Assembly (NCBI GenBank): GCA_037903475.1
Contig: JBAJFG010000315.1
Coordinates: 62,001-126,000, forward strand
Reading direction: 5' to 3'
Origin: Ancylostoma caninum
Taxonomy: Eukaryota > Nematoda > Chromadorea > Rhabditida > Ancylostomatidae
DNA length: 64,000 nucleotides
In this document: one piece after another, positions 34,358-46,100 of the stretch
Numbering within the stretch: the first letter of the stretch is position 1
How the letters are laid out: each line of letters opens with the position of its first letter
Notes under the pieces: generated by a model
What the model was told of the DNA's origin: nothing
What the model saw: the letters and a program-made list of their open reading frames with translations, nothing else
The model's database searches: none
Made by a program: the position numbers and the translations under genes

Positions 34358-36989
34358 AGTGCCGGTTTATGGAAGTGCACTAGCACAAAAGCGGTGTTGA
34401 AGTTCAAAGATGATAAACCGCACCCTAAATTTTCTCGTGCTTGACCGGCACCAATAGCACTCAAGCCAAAGTGGAGGCCAAAATAGAGCAGCTGGTTAAG
34501 AATGGGACTCTGGTTCGTGTAGATCATTCGGAGTGGGGGACGCCCCTGGTAGTTGTACCTAAACCAGGTGGAAAAATAAGATTGTGTGGGGATTACAAGG
34601 TGACGAATAATCCTCAGTTAGACATAAATTAATACCCATTGCCGAAGCCAAATAATCTATTCCACATGTTGGATGGTGCAGTTAAATTCCCGAAGATGGT
34701 TTTGTCGGATGCATATATGCAGGTGGAATTGGAACAGGAGTCACGGAAATACACGACAATAAACACACATAAAGGGCTTTTTGAATATATGAGTGCCGTT
34801 TGGAGTTGCGCCAGCTCCTGCAATTTTCCAGAGTACGATGGAGAAAACCCTCGCAGGAATAGAAGGGGTTATTATATATTTGGATGACATTACGGTCACT
34901 GCCCCTGATGATGAAACGCACCTGAAGAGATTAGCTAACAAATTCGAGCGATTAGCGAAGGCAGAGTTCTGCTTAAAAAAGCAAAAATGCGAGTTTTTTA
35001 AAGAACGCATAGAGTTTCTAGGACATGTTATTGATGTCAAGGAATAAGACCATCGCCGGAGAAAGTAAAGGCCATGGTAAACATGCCCGAACCAGAAAAT
35101 ATTAAAGAAGTGGAGTCATTTTTAGGCACGGTGCAGTATTATGGGAAATTTGTCCCAAACTTAGCAACATTTAACCGTTAAATGAACTGAGGCAAAAAGG
35201 AAAGCGTTGGAACTGGGGAGAAAACCAGAAGAAAGCTTTCCAGAGGATTAAAAAGAGGCTGACAGAAGCAGACGTTTTGGCACATTATGATCCAAACGCA
35301 CCAGTTATACTAGCCACAGATGCATCAGAATATTGACTTGGTGCAGTTATTTACCACAAATTCGAAGATGGTACGGAAAAAGTTACCGCATATGCGTCGC
35401 GAACATTAACAAAACAGGAAAGAAGCTATGCACAAATCGAGAAAGAAGCGTTAGGCATGGTTTACGGTGTAGAAAAATTTAATTCGTTCCTGTATGGACG
35501 GAAGTTTACACTACTAACTGATCACCAACCGCTCGTGAGAATATTTGGGCCCAAAGAAGGGATTCCGACGATCGCGGCTAAGAGATTGCATAGATGGGGA
35601 CTGAGGTTGATGGCATATTCGTTTGATATTCAGTATAAAAATACAGCTGAATTTGCTAATGCAGATGGACTATCGCGACTACCAGACCCACGCGAGCTAC
35701 CCAGTGCAGAGATGGTAGTAGATGAAGTTTTAACAAATCAGTTAGCAGAGGAGTCTTGCAAAGATTTGCCCCTGTCAGAAACAGAAGTGGCAAAAGCAAT
35801 ACAAGAAGATCCTTTGCCAAGAGTAGTTTATACATTGGTGAAGAATGGGTGGCATAAGAAAAATGTAGACAAGGAGTTGCAGCCACATGAACGAAGGAAG
35901 TTGGAGTTGACGTTATATAAAGACTGCTTGATGTGGGGAAATAGAGTGGTGATCCCTGCAAAGTTTAAAAAGAGAGTACTGAAAATGCTGCACTGCAACC
36001 ACGTCGGGAGAAACCGTATGATCAGCCTGGCTTGAAGTAAGATCTGGTACCCGAAAATGGGAAAGGATATTGAGAAAGTGGTGGAAACTTGCGATACATG
36101 CGCAGTATACGGTAATAACCCGCCAAGAACACCACTGCAGACGTGGGAAGTGCCGTCGAAACCATGGCAGAGACTGCACATGGATTTTTGTGAAGCTAAC
36201 GGGAAAATGTGGCTGGTCGATGCAAAGTCAAAGTGGCCAGAAGTAAAGCCTACGAATTCGACGACAGCGAAAACGATAAAAATACTTAGAGAAATTTTCA
36301 GTGTTCATGGACTACCAGAACAAATCGTTGCAGATAATGGACCTCAATTTGCATTCAGAGAATTTAAAGAATACTGCCAAGGCCGAAATATTGAATTAAC
36401 ACTGACATCGCCATACCATCCTAACTCTAATGGCGAAGCAGAGCGCTTCGTACAAACTTTTAAAAATGGGTTGAATAAGGCGGTAAGGGATGGAAGGAAA
36501 ATGTTCGAGAGCGCAAGTGATCTTTTATTTGAATATAGAGTTACGCCACATCCAGCGATTGGGATGGCACCAGCGGAAATGCTGATGGGGCGTACGTTGA
36601 GGACCACTCTTGATATACTAAAAACAGAAAAGGTTGGAGGCGGCGACAATCAGTACCGAAGAAGTATGAAGAGTAATTACGACAAGAGGTCAAGACTTAT
36701 AAATTTTGTGGCAGGGCAACAAGTATATCTCAGGAATTACAGTAATCGTGGTGAAAAGTGGATTCCTGGGATTATTACACAGGTAACTGGCAGTAACACA
36801 TATAAAGTTAATTTCGGATACGGCACGAGGCTGGCTCATGCGCACCAGCTAAAAAGGCGAGTCCTGATGGAGGAAGACCGGTTTGAGGGAGGAAGAGGTC
36901 GGCGAGTGACCAGTGGCCTGTCTAGGGAAAGTAGGACGGAGGACCGACCGCCCGTGCCCCTGCGAAGGTCCACTAGGAAGCGGAAGTGA
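34358..36989 (+). pseudogene. Ty3/gypsy pol: RT, RNase H and integrase, broken
   Basis: Resumes the host frame after the [26 protein letters not shown], then a TAA at 34630, FPKMVLSDAYMQVEL, and VIIYLDDITV with the YxDD box. RNase H: a catalytic ATDASEY followed by TGA where Trp is expected (35334), then LLTDHQPLV. Integrase (ATG at 36057 after a stop at 36035): an upstream LHCNHVG and CDTC form the HHCC finger, and the DDE triad is visible as LHMDFCEA, IVADNGPQF and NGEAERF. Several stops and frameshifts (34630, near 34800, 35045, 35334, 36035) disable it, though the integrase core itself is intact over 310 residues. Confidence 0.88.
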
Positions 36990-36993
36990 GAGA

Positions 36994-37446
36994 ATGAAGG
37001 AGTACCAGAGAATGAACAGTAAACAGATAAGGATAGGGTGGATAACCGCGAAGCAGTGTATCAGAACGGAGGATATAAAAGGGGTTGAAGGGCTGACTGA
37101 GGTTTATTTTCGGATGTGGCCCCTAGCTGGACAACAGCCTCAGATGCTAGTGAGGGGCAAGGCGGCACCGCAGGTGGTGTACGTCATGTCTGCACCACCG
37201 ATGTCGGTGCCGTTTGTAGCCCCACAACAATGGATGCCCCAGATGCCCCCGATGCCGACAATGCCATATCAGCCTGCGGTGGTGGTGGTCCGCCCACCGC
37301 GGAGGAGAAGAAGAATCCCGAGGAAGAAACTATACTATCTCCCGCCACGATGCCAGCAACGTAGCTGCAGTCGCAGCCCCGTGAGGGCTAGGGAGAGAAG
37401 TCGATCACGGTTAAGACACGGTGCGGAAGACCCCACGAACAAATAA
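36994..37446 (+). CDS. Extra ORF after pol: Pro/Met-rich then Arg/Ser-rich protein
   Basis: A 150-residue frame begins at an ATG five bases after the integrase stop. Residues about 65-100 are rich in Pro and Met (SAPPMSVP, QMPPMPTMPYQP). After VVVVRPPRRRRR come basic and SR-like clusters (CSRSPVRARERSRSRLRH). There are no membrane segments or signal peptide, so it does not look like an envelope. It may be an accessory nucleic-acid-binding protein of the retrotransposon or a captured host fragment. Function unknown; the frame is intact although pol upstream is not. Confidence 0.5.
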   Translation: MKEYQRMNSKQIRIGWITAKQCIRTEDIKGVEGLTEVYFRMWPLAGQQPQMLVRGKAAPQVVYVMSAPPMSVPFVAPQQWMPQMPPMPTMPYQPAVVVVRPPRRRRRIPRKKLYYLPPRCQQRSCSRSPVRARERSRSRLRHGAEDPTNK

Positions 37447-37449
37447 GGG

Positions 37450-38290
37450 TAATTCATACAACTATGCTTGCAATAAAGTGTGATGTTATGTTCGTATGTA
37501 GAGATGACGTATCCGGCGTAGATTAAGCGTTAAACGCCAAATTTTCGTTAGTTTTGAAAAGAGTAAAAGAAAGATGATTGACGAGAAGTGGGTCGGGTGA
37601 ACCATCAAAAAGGGCAAGAAGTTTCGTCCGACCTGTGCATACTGGGAGAAGTAGGATTCGAACTCCCAGAAAAATCGGTTGAGAAAAGGGGAGAAGTAAG
37701 GCTAAGAGGCCTGAACTTCCCTAGGCTTAGTGACCCTCACAGGTGCGATAGGGAAGAGCCGGGGGTCTGCGAGGTGAAGGGGGTCTGATGGGTTTGAGGC
37801 CTGTCAGAGGTGCCAAAAGTGAAGGGGTCATCGACCCCGAGGTGGGGGGGGGGGTAGCGGCAGCTTTCTTAGCTGGCTTTACAAAAAGGCGACGACCGGG
37901 AGGGGGGTCGACAGACCGTAGGTGTTGTTTAATAATTCAGTTGCCGTTTTCTTTCATCTATTTAGGCAAGCTCAGGTATATACTTCCATCTGCAGCGAAT
38001 GACGGCGGCGGCGCGATGAGTCATCGCCTCTTTGAGGAAAATCTGGCACTAATTTTAACATAAAAAACACTCAAACTGCTATTATTTCCAAAAAGGGAGG
38101 GTCCGAGGGATAACTCCATATCCTACCTCCTGATGCCCACTACCCTATAATTCACCCACGGCAACTATCCCCCTTTTGATAATACTGAGAAGTGCCGAAA
38201 AACGGCTGTTTTTTCTTATAACTTCCTTACTTGAAACGTGAACATATTGATGAACGGTACATAGTGGCCACTTTTTGTGAAATTACACCT
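37450..38290. other. 3' non-coding region of the LTR element, first part
   Basis: G-rich stretches (a G run near 37845-37854) and short frames only. Nothing recognised with confidence. Confidence 0.35.
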
Positions 38291-38296
38291 ACATGG

Positions 38297-38592
38297 GGCG
38301 CGTGTGGCGCAGTGGTAAGAGGCTCGCTGCGCACGCACACGATCGATGATTCGATCCCGCCCGAGGCCAACCAAGCCTTCCATCCCTCCGGGGTCGGTAA
38401 ATTGGTACCAGAGGAGTCTGGGAGGATGAAGCACTGACTTGGTACATCGGGTGCCCCCCGCAAGTCATTGTACAGGGCACATACGCATTCAACGCCTCTA
38501 CTCTCTGCTTCTCTGCTCAGATGAAGTCGAATGCGTGGCGCATCCCTCGTGACGGGATTGATCAACGCCGACCACCACCACACCTACATCAC
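38297..38592 (+). repeat. tRNA-derived SINE
   Basis: The head has an A box TGGCGCAGTGG (38305-38315) and a B box GATTCGATCC (38348-38357), 43 bp apart as in tRNAs. An unrelated body ends in a CCA-repeat tail (CACCACCACCACACC, about 38570-38583). Acceptor stems do not close. It lies inside the LTR element's 3' region, so it is probably a later insertion. Confidence 0.7.
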
Positions 38593-38648
38593 TAATCATT
38601 TCTTCCGAGAAGACGTTGTAAGTCGTTCCCGCTAAAGATGAAGGGTAC

Positions 38649-39087
38649 CGGAGCCGGCCCTTAAAGGCAGAGGTCCACCTCGTTCTGCCCGTTGGATTTA
38701 CCAACATATCCTAGACCTTCTCATCATGTTGAACCCTGGGATGTACATCAACAGGCACAGAAGCGACGAAATCCCCATTTTTGAAAGGCTCGAACTGGCC
38801 AAAAATTTGGAGCCCGGAGGCGGATCGCTCCAAGCTGTGCTGGCTGCCTGCTACGGCTGCCGCGTCGGTCAACGAGTCCTGGCGTGTCCAATCGATAAGA
38901 TCAACGGCTTCACATGTCAACTCGGGTTGGCAAACTGTTACAGACCCCGTCCTGGAAGACGGGTTTGTAGACCATTCTGAGACAGTTTATGCATACCGTT
39001 GGAATCATCGCGCCGAGTAGATGCAGAATCTGCTGTTAGCTGAACTACGAAAATGAGGTGGACCCCTGCCTTTAAGAACGGCTCCGG
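38649..39087. repeat. Inverted-repeat element, 36-bp arms
   Basis: The region around CTTAAAGGCAGAGGTCCACC (about 38660-38679) pairs with GGTGGACCCCTGCCTTTAA (39058-39076) inside arms of about 36 bp with a few mismatches. The 365-bp interior is unrecognised. Confidence 0.5.
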
Positions 39088-39089
39088 TT

Positions 39090-40038
39090 CTCCCTCTGCG
39101 CCCTCCTCCTTCATTGCACTGTCTCGCTTTTGGCCGGAGCCAATGTACTGGTTTTGGCTCGATCCCCTCCTGCACAGCGCAGGACAGATTTTTGTCCATC
39201 ATGTCATATACGGATCGAGAGAGAATTTCTTCTATTTCAATATTATGCCCTGATCAACTCATTTGGTTGTGTTTGAAGAGAAATTCGCGAAAAAACCTAC
39301 TGTTTCTCGCTATTTTCGTCGATCTCAAAAACCTCAACTTGGTTCCCGTAAGGTATCCACTCGAACATTTGCAATTGGTTTCACACTATAAATTTTTTCC
39401 TCCTCTTCTTTCCTGGGCTGTCCCATTTTTGATTCACTTCCTATTAATACTTTTATTAGTCATAGAACTGAAACTGCCGCGAAAAGTAATGCTTTCGAAA
39501 AATGTAAACGGTTCCGCATGTTTTCATTTGTTCTATGCAAACAGGGTGCCTTCTTCATCTCCTAGGTTTCAGCTATCCTAGGATACCCTTCATCCTATGG
39601 AAATTTTCACTCACAGCCGTGCTATTCGTAATTCCTTCAACCCCTTGCAATCCGTTCAATTCAGTGCACTAACTCGAATTTCGTAACCTATAAGACATTC
39701 GCTCCGGCCGACCCACACAGCACACACATTTATTATAATCCTTCATTGAATGCTTATTAACATTCCCTAATAAGGATGTTTCCCTCTAACTTCCTGATAT
39801 TGCCTTCTGTAACTTCGTCTTCCCCTCATTTGCATCCTTCTTCTTCTTATTTCCCTCATCGTTTGCATTACCCAAAAAAAATTATTAATTTTTTTTGCCG
39901 CGGTTTCGCCCCGGTCTCTTCCCCTTCGCTTAATTGAAGGGGATCTCCCGGACCCCTGTCCGAAGTGAAGGGGGCGAGAGCCTCGGCTCCGACTATCGTA
40001 CCTATGGTGACCCTCCTAACTGGCTCACTAGGGTGAGA
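39090..40038. other. 3' non-coding region of the LTR element, last part
   Basis: CT-rich and AT-rich stretch (39390-39880), then a GC-rich segment before the 3' LTR. A short purine tract AGGGTGAGA ends at the LTR border and could serve as a polypurine tract. Confidence 0.4.
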
Positions 40039-40159
40039 TGTTGGGGATGGAATAAGAAGAAGATAAGAGATAGTGATATTAACGACTATATAAGGGATTG
40101 TAGTTGGGCAATAAATCATTCTACCCCCCTGGCGTCGTGTACGGTACAGATGTACAACT
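40039..40159 (+). repeat. 3' LTR (121 bp)
   Basis: Aligns with 28240-28359 with seven transitions and one inserted C. It keeps the TATATAAGG box and carries an AATAAA signal where the 5' LTR has AGTAAA. CAACC follows directly, repeating the sequence before the 5' LTR. Confidence 0.88.
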
Positions 40160-40399
40160 CAACCTAATAGTATCAGCAAAAAAAGCTGCGCAAGAATGTC
40201 CCGACTACAGTATTCAAGGCAGCACCACCTTTCTTTTCAGATTGTTGCAGAGTTTCAGGTATAAGGCATTACTTGTGCATCAGAACTATAAAAGCAAAAC
40301 AAGAAATCACCATTTACCTGCATAGATATGGTTTACAACTAGAAAAATAACCAAAACTGGCATGAACAGCTGATTTGGTTGTGGGAAAAGTTTGATAAT

Positions 40400-41182
40400 T
40401 TAAAAAAGTGAAAAAGACATGCTCGAGGAAACCCACTGCTTCTTTTGCTCTGAGAGGTTGGAAAAGGACGCGTGCCGCGTAAGTTTCGTCAATGTTCCTG
40501 TCCTTTCCGGAAAGCTTCGAACTTTACAAATCTGAAATATCAACGAACTGCCAACCAGTAAGAGCAACAGAGTTGTTGATTTAGGAGAAACACAGAGCAG
40601 TGCTTTCCTCTCATTTGATGATATAACACATAAGTGTGTCTCGTACGAGATACACCAAGAGATTACATGTCGCTCGGTCAATCCATACAAAACTAGCAAG
40701 GGTCTGTTCTGTACGGATTTGTATGCATTCTGCTCAGCCATTTGTGTTAGAGGTTCATTTTTTGGTATTCCTCGTACAGCAACGCCAGAAAGGCGTATAC
40801 AGAGAGTAGACATAGCACTGTTCTGCTAAACTCGTCCGAGACACGTCCCTCCACTCCCCCCCCCCCCCCTCCCCCAGTCGTTACTTGCTAAACACCCAAG
40901 ACCCACTCTAGAGGAAATCCCACGTAATATGAATGGAAGCCAATGGCACTGACTGATAACATGCGAGTATTATACCGCCGCGGTGAGTAATTTCCACAGG
41001 TCAGCAAAAGCGCCCACCGAAGTACCAGAATATGGAATTAATAGAGAACTTACGAGTATTAAATCATTGTAGAGAACAATTTTCACTTTTCGACGACCCA
41101 AACTACTCCATTCGCCTGTCCCTCCGATCGAGAATGCCTCCACTGATTTAACGAATCTTCTTCGAGAGCACACCATGTGAGG
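40400..41182 (-). CDS. ect-2: ect-2 exons for PH domain and C-terminal tail
   Basis: Exon 41182-41054 reads PHMVCSRRRFVKSVEAFSIG and then KVKIVLYNDLIL, the start of the PH domain following the DH helix as in ECT2 (CPANLLSSHR...LFLFNDCLEI). Exon 40825-40592 (78 residues, weaker donor GTTTCT) contains LLVLYGLTERHVISW, placed like the ALLVRPPTEQ strand of ECT2. The last exon, 40531-40400, has TLTKLTRHASFSNLSEQKKQ, resembling the basic SKKVTRAFSFSKT tail, and ends at a TAA. The last two exons rest on phase and weak similarity. Confidence 0.65.
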
Positions 41183-42797
41183 CTAAAATGAATGGCCTAT
41201 TTATTTGGTTGCGTTCAGTGCACGAAATACGAAGCCAACATAAATAGAAAATAGAAATCCGCACCGGTACGCCTTCCACCTCATTGAAAAAGCTCATCTG
41301 TTCAATGAACTCGTCGTTCTGCGCGCGGACGGTATTAGCCCGGCTGAAAATAGTAAAGAACATAGTAGCGAAAGCAAATAAACCACTGCATGAAGATGCA
41401 AAACCTTATAATTTTTTCTATGAGAGCAATCGCTTCCTCAACTTTTGCCGAGAACTTGCTGTTTCTCTTCTGCAGCTCTGGAAAGATTATAGGTTTAAGC
41501 TTGTATCTTTTCGAAGTTATTTCTATTATATTTATAACCTTTTAGGAGAACAACAATTGTGGGAAGGCGCTGAACGGGCCTGATGAGGAGATCTTGGAAC
41601 CGATTCCGTTTGAATTCTACACTGTATTCTTTGGCCTAGAAAATCCAGGTTTTGATGAAATTTCCTTCGAAATGAATTGTCCGACCATTATCAGGATGCT
41701 CTTCACACTTTGTCATTACGCTTCAGTTGTTTCAACACCGAGTGCATTGTACTCTGATGTTGTTGGCAAGACTGCTTTCGCTGAGAACGCCCTCAAATTC
41801 CACAGAAAAAAAAAAAGAAAAAAAGGAGTGAGATGACGAAGGAGAGGGCTCGGGATGGAGATGATGAAGAAGGAGTGAGGAAGTGAGGGAGAGGGAGTGA
41901 AGGTGAATGAGGGCATGAATGTAGGAGGGGGAGACTGCGGAGAGAGAGGAGAGAGAGAGAGATTGGGTGAACGAAAAGGTATTGGAGTGGGTGTTTCCCT
42001 GGGAACTCCTTCACCAAAAAATTAACGGAGGGAAGTTGAGGATAACGTATTTTTCTCGCCTGAAAAATACTGAACTTCGGAAACATCGCGCTCGTGGTGC
42101 GTTTCTAGATTGAAAGAGAAAGAGCCCTTTTTACATAAAATTCTCACTGATGATGAAAAGTGAGGGCATTTCAACTACTTCAAACGCAAAATTTCATGTG
42201 ACCAAGGCCAGCTGTCAACAACGTCGCCAAAATTCGATTTGTTCGAAGAAAAAAAAGCATTTTCCTTGTATTTGATGGGAGTCGGAATAGTAAGATGTGC
42301 TAAAACATCCTGAAATTGATGAGGTAATACGTCACTTACAATAAATAATTAATCAACGTAAATCGAAATAACGAAGAGAATGGGGCGGAAGTGATACTGA
42401 TATTCATAAGATTATTCACGGCGACTGTGGTTTAAGTTCGGAATCGTTTCTGGAGAGAAGGTTGTCAGTCACTAGGGGAGGTTCACGGAAAATGTTGTTC
42501 CAAGAGCCAAGCTTAGTTGTAGGTCACATTTCTTCACATTAAGAACAATTCCAGCTTACCTCAAGCTCAGTAAAAGGAGAGCCATCCCTGTTAGCTTGTC
42601 CGCTTTTAAAACACTGCTTGACAGCTCTTTGAGTCCATAGTGCTGTTTTTTTTTGCATTTTGCTCATTGTACTTTTTTTAAATCATCATTCATGTTTCTT
42701 TAGTGTTTTAATTAAAGCAGATTTACTGAAATGACTAGGCTATATTGTCATCGTTTTCGTTGCTTTGATGGAATAACATGACATAGTTCATGTAATG

Positions 42798-42836
<39 letters not shown>

Positions 42837-43114
42837 CAGTGGCGGACGCAGAAAGTGGGCGGGAGGGGGGGCGTGGGAAGAAAAGTGGGGTCTCCGCCGT
42901 TTTGGGGACCCAGACGGAAAATAAAATTAATAATAATATTAATTATAATAATAAACAATAAATAAAAAATATATTAAAAATAATAATAAAAATAAACAAT
43001 TAAAAACAAACTAACACAAGATTTTTATTTGTATTGTAAAGTAATTTCGAAAATTTGGCGACCCATTCTCGGGGGGGGGCGCGCGCCCCCCCCCCCCCCC
43101 CCCTGCGTCCGCCA

Positions 43115-43177
<63 letters not shown>

Positions 43178-46100
43178 GAGTGCGAGACATCTATGCTGTG
43201 CTGGAAAATGTTACGCCAACCGCTGTCATAAGCATACTTGAATTCTTCGGAGTAGTACACTTCCATGCCCGATGCCCTTCTGAGCAACAGTTACATTATT
43301 ATAAAAATGTGAAAAAAATGTCGTAGTGATTGGAGAGAGGAGAGAGAGATAGAATACTCCTGGGAAGAGGATAATTCTACTGGTGAACGAGGAAATGAAA
43401 AAAGCTGGCTGTACCTTCTATAGAGCACATTTGAAATAAAGGCTTCTCCTTACCTTCATTCAAAATTATCGCGTTTTCTTTACCAAAAAAAAACCGCATT
43501 GGATAGTTACACATCTAACAAGGCCAGATAAAGTGAGGAAACCAACTGCTCTGAAGTCAGGAATTTGTTTACAAGGACCTAGATCAGGTAGAATTTCATA
43601 GACCTTCACGATCACATGAATTCCAATTTCTCATTCTTGACAGCGTGTTCAATGAAATACACACAGAATTCGCCCTCCGCCGTCTCTCCAAAGCACCCAT
43701 TTCTCTTGCTCCACTACAGAGCAAATGGGAAACAATGACACTGGAATGAGTACTCACCCTGATGAACGCATGAACACGTGGGTTGGCTGCATCAGCAGAA
43801 ATTAGTGCACTTCTCGCAGTATCGTATATATTAGAGTAAGGAGTATACACACGATCTAGTTCTTCGTAGGCATCAATCCACACCTACAAAGACGAGGTAA
43901 GAAAGAGAAGAAGAAGCAAGGAGAAAAAACTAGGAAATGTTACAATTATAATAAATGAAGGTCGCTCAATATGTGCTAGATAAGCAATCGTATTTCTTGG
44001 TTGCGAGCTTTAGAGCTAGCAGACATCACCTATGTGTGTTCCATAAAGAACAGGCACAGATGTCATTGACGAGACGACGTTTCTTAGGTCATTCAAAGTG
44101 ATGAGCATACAGGCTGAATTCCAGATGTCAGTGCCAGCCAGGATTCAACATAACATAGTAAGCAAGAAATTGCACGACTCGCAAGTGCTCAGAGTTCATA
44201 GCAACACTATGGCGACGTTCATTCTTCGAAGAAGAGGCAGTAATTCTGCAGAGAATCACTTCTACGTTCCAACGCCAGTGTTCACGTGGAGCACCACTCG
44301 AACTGCTTGGTGACTGATGGGATCATTAGCAAACCGCAAAGCCCATGAGATGATAACAAGTACACCTTAATATTGAAGAAAAGTTTGTGCACAGCAGTCA
44401 GAAGAAAATCTGCATGAATTGGCTCGCGCTCAGCCTTCGTCATAAATTCAGACCGATTTTTTAAACAATGGAAATTATTGAAAGCACTCCTACGTAGTAT
44501 AACCTTGATATTTCCAGCAGAGTTGCAGTGAAGCAACAACTGTGCGCAACAACTACTCAATGAATCTCCCCTAACATTGAGAACCAAAAATAGTAATATT
44601 ATATACTCACTGGAAATTCCAAGCGCTCGCGAAACAGAAGGAAGAACGGGTTAATTGCTTCTGGGAATATTTGAAGGCATACGTTCAAAGGATTTTTCAA
44701 ACAATAATTCTTTACGCAGGTCCGTTCTCCCACTGCAAATACGAGAGCAACCCGTAGAGGTTGGACTACACATGAGTGCTATTATTTTACAAAATTGAGA
44801 AGCGTTGTTTCGTGTGAAGCGCAAATTGTCACAAAGGCTAAATATTGACTACTTGTACAGTTTTTTTTTTGCCCTTCTCCGATAAGCAGTTGTATTCAAA
44901 GCTGTACAGTCGTTGTTCTCATCGGGTTCTCATAGGTTAAGCTCCTTACACATTTGCACTTGTCAATCCCAACAGGTTTAGAATTCGGGTAACGAAAAAC
45001 AAATGTCGGTTTGAGCAAAAAACAAAACTCAAATCGAATAAACAATAACAAATCAGGATCTCTTCCCTTTCTGATAGACATAGAACCTAAGTTGAGTAAG
45101 TAAACGCTGAAAACGCCTGGCCTCGATGTCAGTAAAACAGATGAGTCACCCGGCATGAGCTCACACACAATTCCTCACTTATTTATGAGAACAAAACTCA
45201 ATGGACCTAGACTGCTTAACCTTCCCGTCCAATGTCTCTCTAAACATCCTCCTGATGAAACGAACCATATCACACCTATAAATTGCCTCCCATTAGCAAA
45301 CAACCGTGAGAAAATCGATGTGCGGTTGATGTAGCAAGAGAACAAACTGGCCTCCCACATGACGGTTCCTCGTCTCATTCAAGACCATCAAACATCGCGG
45401 GTACCTGTGAGATGTTAGCGGCAGCAGATTCTTCATCCCAATCTTCCAAGAGTCCTTTTAGATTCGAAATAATCTTCTCATGTACAGTCAGAATCGCTGG
45501 TAGTTTTCCAAAAATTAAGGACACATCAGATTTCTCGATTACGGGGTCTCCTTTGTCAATTGCAGCTTCCAATTCCGCCTTTACCTAAAACAACTTAATA
45601 AAAAGGTGCTTTGTGAGCGGATTTAGCGCCGCAAAACATACGTGGGCCAGCAGTTTCAAGGCATTCAAATAAGACACATCTGTCTCGAACAATTCTATAC
45701 AAACGTGATGCGCTCTGGACAATTTCAGTGCATTATCTTCATCAGAAACTTGTGTGAAGTCCGTCAAGATAGGCAGGCTGTCGTCAACACCAGCAAAACT
45801 ACCTGAAGACGAAATGAATCATAAGCAGTAGTAAACTAATAATTAAAGTGCACATCGAGGTCGTACGCAAATTTTTCAGAGATAAAAATTATTTCATACT
45901 ATAGATCAACAAATTAGCACTGGCTTATTTTTAGTTCTTCATTTTATTCCACGGATCTCCCTCATACGAGGGATCCCAGTCGGTTAGTCGCGAGGCTACG
46001 TGGCGCGTCCCCAGGCGGCGGATAGCGGGCTAATCGCGGACCAAACGCGACCTTGTGCTTGCCCTGAGACGCGGGTGGATTTAGGGGATGGACTCCTTGT

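Larger units (their letters stand above)
28240..40159 (+). mobile_element. Ty3/gypsy LTR retrotransposon, 11.9 kb, with nested LINE
   Basis: Short LTRs at 28240-28359 and 40039-40159, both starting TGTTGGGGATGG and ending GTACAACT, are flanked by CAACC on each side (28235-28239 and 40160-40164), a 5-bp target duplication. Between them lie gag, zinc knuckles, protease, RT, RNase H and integrase in Ty3/gypsy order, then an extra ORF and about 2.6 kb of 3' non-coding DNA. The coding frame is interrupted by a 4.0-kb CR1 LINE at 30343-34350 and by several stops and frameshifts, so this copy is dead. The LTRs differ by seven transitions and one indel in about 120 bp. Confidence 0.9.

Noticed and set aside
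37620..37672. GGATTCGAACTCC, resembling a tRNA T-arm
   Set aside because: No D-arm, anticodon arm or acceptor stem could be paired around it on either strand.
43190..43265. Minus-strand open segment RASGMEVYYSEEFKYAYDSG preceded by an acceptor-like TTGCTCAG, inside an ect-2 intron
   Set aside because: With either possible upstream donor the required reading phase runs into a stop, and it matches no part of the DH domain. It could be an exon of something else, but I cannot support it.
44600..44760. Minus-strand open segment with a GTGAGT donor between ect-2 exons
   Set aside because: The ect-2 exons on both sides join directly in phase and by homology (ISQ to VWIDAYEE), leaving no place for it.
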